Shown: piece by piece, positions 6,214-10,482 of the stretch
Layout of the letters: each line of letters begins with the position of its first letter
How positions within the stretch are numbered: the stretch's first letter is position 1
DNA from: an uncultured Eubacteriales bacterium
Lineage (GTDB): Bacteria; Bacillota; Clostridia; Oscillospirales; Acutalibacteraceae
Direction: 5' to 3'
Length of the DNA: 10,482 nt
Assembly (NCBI GenBank): GCA_934476545.1
Contig: CAKSOB010000048.1
Location: 1-10,482 of the forward strand
The notes under the pieces: model-generated
What the model was told of the DNA's origin: nothing
Database searches by the model: none
What the model saw: the letters and a program-made list of their open reading frames with translations, nothing else
Program-made: the position numbers and the translations under genes

Positions 6214-7493
6214 ATCAAAATAAAAATCAGAATAAGAAACGAACGTTTAGTATTGGCAAGCTGTTTCAAAGCAACCGATTTGTGTTGGTTTTTTCTGTTT
6301 TTGCGGCAATCGTCCTGTGGTTTATCATGGCGTTTAACAACACGGAAAACCGTGCCAGAGTGATCTATGATATTCCCATTGACACCACTTTGTCCGACGA
6401 AGCCGTTGCCCAAGATCTCCGTGTCTTTGAAGTCAGTGACGAAACCGCCAGAGTATCTGTTACCGGAAACAGCTTTGTGGTCAACCAGCTTTCTTCCGGC
6501 GATATTAAGGTATCGGCTTCTCTCACCTCTAATATCACACGGGCAGGCACCTATACGCTGAATCTTACCGCAACCAAAAACAGTGACATTACAGACTATG
6601 AGTTCGATACGATTTATCCAGGCTCTATTATTTTGTTCGTGGATAAGTATGTAGAGAAAACCTTCACGGTAGAGCAGCATATTGAGTATTCCGTAGCCGA
6701 CGGGTACTATGCCGATTCCCCGGCGTTGGAAGAAACGAAGATTACCGTTTCCGGACCGGAAACAGAAGTGTCTGCCATTGACCATGTGGCTGTGGAGAAA
6801 AAGATAGACGGGCAGTTAAAAGAGCCGACTTCTTTCGAACAGGCTTTAACCTTCTATGATAAACAAGGCAACAGGATCACTGATATGGGGCATATGGAAG
6901 CCTCTTTCACTGCCATCAATGTGAAAATCGAAGTGCTGAAGATGGCGGAATTGCCGGTAACGGTCACTTATAAAAATCTGCCGGACGGCGTGGATTTGAG
7001 CGGCATTGTTTCGGTCAATCCGACCACCCTGAAAATCGGCAGTTATGTTTCCGGCAAGGAAGATGCCCAAAAGGAAATCAATCTTCAGCCGATTGACATG
7101 GCAGAAGTAACGCCACAGAATACCACATTCTCTGTGGACTTTGAGATGCCGGAGCATTGCACCAACATCAGCGGCGCAAAGCACGCTACCGTAAAGTTTG
7201 ACCTGAGCAATTACACCTCTCAAACCTACACCATTGATAATTTGGTGCTGAGCAACGTACCATCGGGAATGGATGCAACCATTGACACCGACCAACTGGA
7301 GGTTACCGTGGTCGGTCCAACTTCGAAATTGAAAAAACTAAAAGCCGGAGATCTTTATGCCGAAATTGATTTGAGCGGAAAAGAAGATCTGCAAGGCAGT
7401 GTGGCTGTTCCGGTTAAGATTCATGTGGACAGCAAATACGGCGCTTGGGCTGCCGGAGAATATACCGCCTATGTGACCATCATAGAAGGCTAA
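6210..7493 (+). CDS. cdaR: CdaR, YbbR-domain regulator of CdaA
   Basis: The 427-residue protein has a basic N-terminus, one membrane anchor (about 24-41, FVLVFSVFAAIVLWFIMAF) and a long extracytoplasmic part made of YbbR-type beta repeats. About four repeats can be picked out, near residues 50-135, 145-230, 235-325 and 330-425. Each has a V-SGP/VVGP type element, for example ITVSGPETEV and VTVVGPTSKL. CdaR proteins sit on the outer face of the membrane and modulate CdaA activity. The start codon overlaps the cdaA stop and is preceded by GGAGGG, giving close coupling. In most Firmicutes the third gene is glmM; here a terminator follows the stop by 3 bases and groES comes next, so the trio is broken. 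The first residues are rich in Asn, Gln and Lys. Confidence 0.93.
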   Translation: MNQNKNQNKKRTFSIGKLFQSNRFVLVFSVFAAIVLWFIMAFNNTENRARVIYDIPIDTTLSDEAVAQDLRVFEVSDETARVSVTGNSFVVNQLSSGDIKVSASLTSNITRAGTYTLNLTATKNSDITDYEFDTIYPGSIILFVDKYVEKTFTVEQHIEYSVADGYYADSPALEETKITVSGPETEVSAIDHVAVEKKIDGQLKEPTSFEQALTFYDKQGNRITDMGHMEASFTAINVKIEVLKMAELPVTVTYKNLPDGVDLSGIVSVNPTTLKIGSYVSGKEDAQKEINLQPIDMAEVTPQNTTFSVDFEMPEHCTNISGAKHATVKFDLSNYTSQTYTIDNLVLSNVPSGMDATIDTDQLEVTVVGPTSKLKKLKAGDLYAEIDLSGKEDLQGSVAVPVKIHVDSKYGAWAAGEYTAYVTIIEG

Positions 7494-7496
7494 CAA

Positions 7497-7533
7497 AAAA
7501 GACAGTGCAGTTTTTGCGCTGTCTTTTCTTTTA
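7497..7533 (+). terminator. Strong Rho-independent terminator after cdaR
   Basis: AAAAGACAGTGC (7497-7508) pairs with GCGCTGTCTTTT (7516-7527) over 12 base pairs, one of them T-G, with a 7-base loop, and a T-rich run follows. It begins 3 bases after the cdaR stop and ends the cdaA-cdaR operon. Confidence 0.9.
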
Positions 7534-7539
7534 TGGATA

Positions 7540-7624
7540 GAATCGGTACAATTTGTAAATAATTTATGAAATTGGAAAAAACCGCTTTTTTTCTCTTGAT
7601 TTTTTGAAAAAGATTCGGTACAAT
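7540..7624 (+). repeat. Direct repeat of the groESL -10 region
   Basis: GAATCGGTACAAT (7540-7552) and GATTCGGTACAAT (7612-7624) match at 12 of 13 positions, 72 bases apart. The second copy contains the groESL -10 hexamer. The first has the same hexamer but no convincing -35 (TTTTCT at 17 bases). It could be a second weak promoter, a protein site or chance. Confidence 0.4.
7596..7624 (+). promoter_or_regulatory. Sigma-A promoter of groES-groEL
   Basis: TTGATT (7596-7601) and TACAAT (7619-7624) are 17 bases apart. The expected transcription start is near 7631, a few bases before the CIRCE element, so the operator lies in the initially transcribed region as in other HrcA-controlled Firmicutes operons. 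Confidence 0.82.
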
Positions 7625-7635
7625 AAGAGTACAGT

Positions 7636-7662
7636 TTAGCACTCGAACATTTAGAGTGCTAA
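7636..7662 (+). promoter_or_regulatory. CIRCE element (HrcA operator)
   Basis: TTAGCACTC (7636-7644), nine spacer bases, then GAGTGCTAA (7654-7662). This is an exact match to the consensus inverted repeat bound by the heat-shock repressor HrcA. It lies just after the groESL promoter, so repression when GroEL is free and induction under protein-folding stress are expected. hrcA itself is not in the window. Confidence 0.97.
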
Positions 7663-7708
7663 AATCTAAAACAGTCAATCAAAGTATTTTTCACAGTGAC
7701 AGTGTTTT

Positions 7709-7734
7709 TTTCTCAAAGAGAAAGGACACGGTCC
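7709..7734 (+). other. Two adjoining small hairpins in the groES leader
   Basis: TTTCTC-AAA-GAGAAA (7709-7723) is followed without a gap by GGAC-ACG-GTCC (7724-7734), 21 bases before the groES start codon and just before its AGGAGG site. They may shield the mRNA 5' region or tune translation; this is inference, and both stems are short. Confidence 0.4.
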
Positions 7735-7755
7735 ATAGAGCAGGAGGTTTTACGA

Positions 7756-8040
7756 ATGACAATCAGACCATTATCGGACAGAGTTCTCATCAAAATGACA
7801 GAGGCAGAGGAAACCACAAAGAGCGGCATCATCCTTACCGCACAGGCAGCAGAGAAGCCACAGGTTGCAGAAGTAATCGCAGTTGGCCCAGGCGGCGTAG
7901 TAGACGGCAAAGAGGTTGAGATGTACGTTAAGGTAGGCGATAAGGTAATCACCAGTAAGTACGGCGGCACAGAAGTAAAGCTGGGCGGCGAAGAATACAT
8001 CATTGTACGTCAGGCAGACATCCTCGCAGTTGTAGAATAA
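7756..8040 (+). CDS. groES: Co-chaperonin GroES (Cpn10)
   Basis: The 94-residue product is full length. It starts with TIRPLSDRVLIK, has the flexible mobile loop that contacts GroEL (about residues 16-33, EAEETTKSGIILTAQAAE), then VGPGGVVDGKEVEMYVKVGDKVI and the closing EYIIVRQADILAVVE. GroES forms the seven-subunit lid of the GroEL chamber. ATG 7756 is chosen because AGGAGG (7742-7747) is 8 bases upstream and homologues start here; earlier in-frame codons run into the leader. It is the first gene of the CIRCE-controlled operon, with groEL 60 bases downstream. Codon choice (GTA, GCA, AAG) is that of a very highly expressed gene and differs from the cda genes before it. Confidence 0.98.
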   Translation: MTIRPLSDRVLIKMTEAEETTKSGIILTAQAAEKPQVAEVIAVGPGGVVDGKEVEMYVKVGDKVITSKYGGTEVKLGGEEYIIVRQADILAVVE

Positions 8041-8100
8041 TCAAGCGAACACGAACCCCGATTAAGATGAACGAAACGAATACCAGGAGGTAATTGATTT

Positions 8101-9729
8101 ATGGCAAAGCAAATTATTTATGGTGAAGAAGCTAGAAAGGCACTGCTCAGCGGTATCGATCAGCTTGCAAATACAGTAAAAGTAACACTGGGTCCAAAGG
8201 GCTGCAACGTTGTTCTGGATAAGAAGTTCGGCGCTCCGCTCATTACAAACGACGGTGTAACCATCGCTAAGGAAATCGAGCTGGACGACGCATTCGAGAA
8301 CATGGGCGCACAGTTGGTTAAGGAAGTTTCTATTAAGACCAACGACGTTGCAGGTGACGGTACCACAACCGCAACCCTGTTGGCACAGGCACTCATCCGT
8401 GAGGGTATGAAGAACGTAACTGCCGGCGCAAACCCAATGATCCTGAAGAAGGGCATTCAGAATGCAGTAGACACCGCAGTGGACACCATCGTTGCAAACT
8501 CCAAGAAAGTATCCGGTTCCGAGGATATCGGCAGAGTTGCTGCTATCTCCGCAGCAGACGAGAAGGTTGGCGCGCTGATTGCAGAGGCAATGGAGAAGGT
8601 GACAGCCGACGGCGTTATTACTGTTGAGGAATCCAAGACAGCAGAAACCTACTCCGAGGTTGTAGAGGGTATGATGTTCGATCGTGGCTACATCACTCCA
8701 TACATGGTTACCGACACCGACAAGATGGTAGCTGTTCTGGATGATTGCCTCATCCTCGTTACCGACAAGAAGATTACCAACATTCAGGAGATTCTCCCAC
8801 TGCTGGAGCAGGTTGTGCAGTCCGGTAAGAAGCTGCTCATCATCGCTGAGGACGTAGAGGGCGACGCTCTCACCAACCTGATCCTCAACAAGCTCCGTGG
8901 CGTATTCACCTGCGTAGCAGTTAAGGCTCCGGGCTTCGGTGACAGAAGAAAGGAAATGCTTCTGGACATCGCAACCCTCACCGGCGCACAGGTTATCACC
9001 GATGAGCTGGGTCTGGATCTGAAGGATACCACACTGGCACAACTGGGTCGTGCTCGTCAGGTAAAGGTAGATAAAGAGAATACCATCATCGTAGACGGTG
9101 CAGGCAGTCAGGATGCCATCAAGGGCAGAGTAGCACAGATTCGTGCACAAATTGAAACCACAACCTCCGAGTTCGATAAGGAGAAGCTCCAAGAGCGTTT
9201 GGCAAAGCTGGCAGGCGGCGTTGCTGTTATTAAGGTTGGCGCAGCTACCGAGATCGAGATGAAGGAGAAGAAGCTCCGCATCGAGGATGCTCTGGCTGCT
9301 ACTCAGGCTGCTGTGGAAGAGGGTATCGTAGCAGGCGGCGGTGTTGCTCTGCTGAACGCAACTGCTGCTGTTGAGGCTCTGCTCCAAAAGGCAGAGGGCG
9401 ACGAGAGAACCGGTGTTCAGATCGTTCTGAAGGCTCTGGAGGAGCCGGTTCGCCAGATCGCTGCGAATGCAGGTCTGGAAGGCTCTGTAATCGTAGCAAA
9501 CATCAAGGCAGCCGATAAGGTTGGCTATGGCTACGACGCTCTCCGTGACCAGTACGGCGATATGCTGACAGCCGGTATCGTAGACCCAACAAAGGTAACT
9601 CGTTCCGCACTGCAGAACGCTGCTTCCGTTGCATCCATGGTTCTCACCACAGAGTCCTTGGTTGCTGACAAGAAGGAAGAAACACCGGCAGCACCGGCTA
9701 TGGACCCATCCATGGGCGGTATGTACTAA
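8101..9729 (+). CDS. groEL: Chaperonin GroEL (Hsp60)
   Basis: The 542-residue product is a complete ATP-driven chaperonin subunit that forms two seven-membered rings. ATP-site motifs are VTLGPKG (about 28-34), the catalytic-loop Asp51 in TNDGV, Asp86 in GDGTTTAT, and GIVAGGGVALL near the C-terminus. The apical domain contains EGMMFDRGYITPYMVT and KAPGFGDRRKEML. The tail is short, ending PSMGGMY, with a single GGM unit. AGGAGG (8085-8090) sits 10 bases before the ATG. One oddity is Cys35 in GPKGCNVVLD, where most GroELs have Arg (GPKGRN). Codon use is strongly biased: lysine is mostly AAG, and the in-frame codons TTA, CTA and TCA seem to be avoided throughout, which leaves the opposite strand open over the whole gene. 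It is regulated with groES by HrcA/CIRCE and followed by a terminator. Confidence 0.99.
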   Translation: MAKQIIYGEEARKALLSGIDQLANTVKVTLGPKGCNVVLDKKFGAPLITNDGVTIAKEIELDDAFENMGAQLVKEVSIKTNDVAGDGTTTATLLAQALIREGMKNVTAGANPMILKKGIQNAVDTAVDTIVANSKKVSGSEDIGRVAAISAADEKVGALIAEAMEKVTADGVITVEESKTAETYSEVVEGMMFDRGYITPYMVTDTDKMVAVLDDCLILVTDKKITNIQEILPLLEQVVQSGKKLLIIAEDVEGDALTNLILNKLRGVFTCVAVKAPGFGDRRKEMLLDIATLTGAQVITDELGLDLKDTTLAQLGRARQVKVDKENTIIVDGAGSQDAIKGRVAQIRAQIETTTSEFDKEKLQERLAKLAGGVAVIKVGAATEIEMKEKKLRIEDALAATQAAVEEGIVAGGGVALLNATAAVEALLQKAEGDERTGVQIVLKALEEPVRQIAANAGLEGSVIVANIKAADKVGYGYDALRDQYGDMLTAGIVDPTKVTRSALQNAASVASMVLTTESLVADKKEETPAAPAMDPSMGGMY

Positions 9730-9768
9730 ACACATTTGAAAACCATCGCAAAACCGACGCTTTGAAAG

Positions 9769-9810
9769 AAAGACGGGCAGTTCCAAGGGGGATTGCCCGC
9801 CTTTTCTTTT
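9769..9810 (+). terminator. Rho-independent terminator of groESL
   Basis: CGGGCA (9774-9779) pairs with TGCCCG (9794-9799). The stem is extended inward by TTCC with GGGA and outward by AAAG with CTTT across one A-C mismatch, and is followed by TTTTCTTTT. It lies 39 bases after the groEL stop. Confidence 0.87.
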
Positions 9811-9989
9811 GGGAAAAACAGCAAAAGAATCCGCCGAAAAGCAGGATATTGAAGGAAAAACCTTGCGTTTGGTGACAAAAATGACAGATTCCATTCATGA
9901 AGTTGTAATAAATTGCCAAAAAACAATCACCTTCTTGTTGAATATTACAGGAACGGCAGGTTTTTTCTGAAAAAAATCGGTGGAATAGA

Positions 9990-10017
9990 CAAAAATCAGA
10001 GGGATTCCAGATTTTTG
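9990..10017. repeat. Perfect 8-base inverted repeat upstream of the 10030 promoter
   Basis: CAAAAATC (9990-9997) and GATTTTTG (10010-10017) flank 12 bases. The dyad ends 12 bases before the -35 at 10030, so it could bind an activator or repressor. As RNA its stem would be AT-rich and weak. Confidence 0.4.
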
Positions 10018-10029
10018 ATTGGCTCTTAC

Positions 10030-10058
10030 TTGCATTTCAACGGAAAATAGCATACAAT
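10030..10058 (+). promoter_or_regulatory. Candidate promoter of an intergenic transcript before purE
   Basis: TTGCAT (10030-10035) and TACAAT (10053-10058) are 17 bases apart; both hexamers are good. Transcription would start near 10065 and run about 115 bases to the hairpin at 10151-10180, or through it into purE. Confidence 0.6.
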
Positions 10059-10088
10059 ATTTAGTAGTTCATTGCGGGGGTGAAGCAG

Positions 10089-10139
10089 GTGTATCGGGAG
10101 ATTCGGCTGCAGTTTTCACTGGCTTATTTTGGCAGATGA
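10089..10139 (+). CDS. Possible 16-residue peptide in the purE leader
   Basis: A GTG start at 10089 is preceded by GGGGGTG (10076-10082) at a workable distance and opens a frame encoding MYREIRLQFSLAYFGR, stopping 11 bases before the terminator hairpin. It lies in the middle of the predicted intergenic transcript. There is no run of one amino acid as in classical attenuator peptides, and a frame this short can arise by chance, so translation is only a possibility. Confidence 0.22.
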   Translation: MYREIRLQFSLAYFGR

Positions 10140-10150
10140 AAGGATAATAA

Positions 10151-10180
10151 GGCTACGACGCATGCGGCGTAGCCTGTTTT
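10151..10180 (+). terminator. Terminator-like hairpin upstream of purE
   Basis: GGCTACG (10151-10157) pairs exactly with CGTAGCC (10168-10174) across a 10-base GC-rich loop that can itself pair further (CGC with GCG), and TGTTTT follows. It would end the transcript from 10030 or attenuate read-through into purE. The T-run is interrupted by one G. Confidence 0.65.
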
Positions 10181-10199
10181 CATTGCCGAAAAAACAGGC
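10172..10199. repeat. Perfect 9-base dyad overlapping the terminator and abutting the purE promoter
   Basis: GCCTGTTTT (10172-10180) and AAAACAGGC (10191-10199) flank 10 bases. The left arm is the end of the terminator's 3' stem plus its T-run, so the two RNA hairpins cannot form together. As DNA the dyad ends 3 bases before the purE -35, a usual position for an operator. No T-run follows it, so it is not itself a terminator. Confidence 0.5.
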
Positions 10200-10202
10200 A
10201 CA

Positions 10203-10231
10203 TTGACACAATTTACAACGAAAGGTAGAAT
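10203..10231 (+). promoter_or_regulatory. Near-consensus promoter of purE
   Basis: TTGACA (10203-10208) is an exact -35, and TAGAAT (10226-10231) follows after 17 bases. The -10 ends 5 bases before the purE ATG, so the predicted start point (about 10238) falls on the start codon. A modest ribosome site AAAGG (10221-10225) overlaps the promoter and would only be present on transcripts begun upstream. Confidence 0.7.
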
Positions 10232-10236
10232 GCGTT

Positions 10237-10482
10237 ATGTCTAATACAAAAAAAGTGGCTGTCATCATGGGCAGCGACAGCGATTTCCCGGTGGTGTCGG
10301 CGGCGGTTAAGCGCTTGAAAGCACTGGAGATTCCTTTTGAGGTACGGGTGATGTCCGCCCACAGAACACCGGAGGCAGCGGCATCCTTTTCCGCCAATGC
10401 AAAAGAAAACGGCTTTGGTGTAATCATTGCTGCGGCAGGTATGGCTGCACATTTGGGCGGAGTATTGGCTGCTTCAACAACC
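10237..10482 (+). CDS. purE: N5-carboxyaminoimidazole ribonucleotide mutase PurE (3' truncated by window)
   Basis: Eighty-two codons are present; the family is about 160-170 residues, so roughly half is beyond the window. The visible part has the class I PurE signatures: AVIMGSDSDFPVV (substrate phosphate loop), VMSAHRTPEAA, and IIAAAGMAAHLGGVLAAST. PurE converts N5-CAIR to CAIR in purine nucleotide synthesis, usually with PurK supplying the substrate. ATG 10237 is the natural family start; the nearest ribosome site is AAAGG, 11 bases upstream. It is probably the first gene of a pur cluster continuing to the right. Control may involve the preceding hairpin region; no guanine riboswitch core is seen. 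Confidence 0.96.
   Translation, partial: MSNTKKVAVIMGSDSDFPVVSAAVKRLKALEIPFEVRVMSAHRTPEAAASFSANAKENGFGVIIAAAGMAAHLGGVLAASTT

Larger units (their letters stand above)
9811..10236 (+). other. groEL-purE intergenic region without a recognised gene
   Basis: These 426 bases are AT-rich and hold no protein I recognise. The first 180 bases show only short A and T runs and a stop-free stretch of 53 codons with no convincing ribosome site. From 9990 on the region is ordered: an inverted repeat, a promoter, a possible 16-codon frame, a terminator-like hairpin, an overlapping second dyad, and the purE promoter. I looked for the conserved cores of the guanine, ZTP (pfl) and ykkC-class riboswitches by eye and did not find them. 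Confidence 0.6.

Noticed and set aside
5925..6785. A 286-codon minus-strand frame across the cdaA-cdaR junction
   Set aside because: It lies antisense to two well-supported genes and has no family motif or start signal that I can see.
7691..7708. ACAGTG tandem and T-run in the groES leader as a terminator
   Set aside because: The stem is only about 3 pairs and has no matching A-run, so it cannot be a credible intrinsic terminator.
8062..9894. A 610-codon open frame on the minus strand covering all of groEL
   Set aside because: It is in exact codon register with groEL. It stays open because groEL avoids TTA, CTA and TCA codons, which would read as stops on the other strand. The product is rich in Cys, Leu and Asn, resembles no protein I know, and has no clear ribosome site.
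9809..9970. A 53-codon stop-free stretch after the groEL terminator
   Set aside because: It has no convincing start or ribosome site and begins in the terminator T-run; a run this long is expected fairly often by chance.
9811..10236. A known purine riboswitch (guanine, ZTP/pfl or PRPP ykkC class) before purE
   Set aside because: I could not find the conserved core sequences of these classes by eye. A covariance-model search would be the decisive test.
10116..10452. Minus-strand frames of 79-103 codons opposite purE
   Set aside because: They are shadows of purE, which has clear PurE motifs, and have no independent support.

Overview
The window looks like chromosomal housekeeping DNA from a low-to-mid GC Gram-positive anaerobe of the class Clostridia, probably in or near Oscillospiraceae/Butyricicoccaceae. 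The grounds are AGGAGG-type ribosome sites, a perfect CIRCE element before groESL, a cdaA-cdaR pair, a stand-alone RecD2 helicase, a signal-less Amidase_3 protein, and a DUF3343 protein paired with an EF2568-type cysteine desulfurase. The genus cannot be fixed from the sequence alone. Every gene recognised is on the + strand. I see no rRNA, tRNA, CRISPR array, insertion sequence or phage gene.

Layout. 1-1279: the 3' end of a RecD2-like helicase overlaps a ComF-type phosphoribosyltransferase. 1291-3225: a promoter, a divergent MreB-family actin, a terminator, and a signal-less N-acetylmuramoyl-L-alanine amidase with a C-terminal SH3b domain. 3267-3786: an extended -10 promoter and ispF (isoprenoid MEP pathway). 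3865-5246: a small DUF3343 (putative Se/S carrier) gene coupled by a 4-base overlap to a cysteine desulfurase. 5243-7533: a promoter, cdaA (c-di-AMP synthase) coupled by a 4-base overlap to cdaR, then a strong terminator, so glmM, the usual third gene, is missing here. 7596-9810: the HrcA/CIRCE-controlled groES-groEL operon with strongly biased codons and its own terminator. 9811-10236: about 425 bases without a recognised gene but with several ordered signals. 10237-end: the start of purE.

The protein-coding part is mostly ordinary. Three places deserve a second look. First, the MreB-like protein and the amidase are adjacent cell-envelope genes, and both depart from their families at active-site or ligand positions. 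Second, the DUF3343-desulfurase pair probably forms a sulfur or selenium delivery unit whose acceptor is not in the window. Third, the groEL-purE gap holds a consensus promoter, a possible 16-codon peptide and a terminator hairpin. A second perfect dyad overlaps that terminator's 3' arm, and a near-perfect promoter follows whose predicted start point falls on the purE start codon. This looks like a small transcript or leader-type control region in front of purine biosynthesis.
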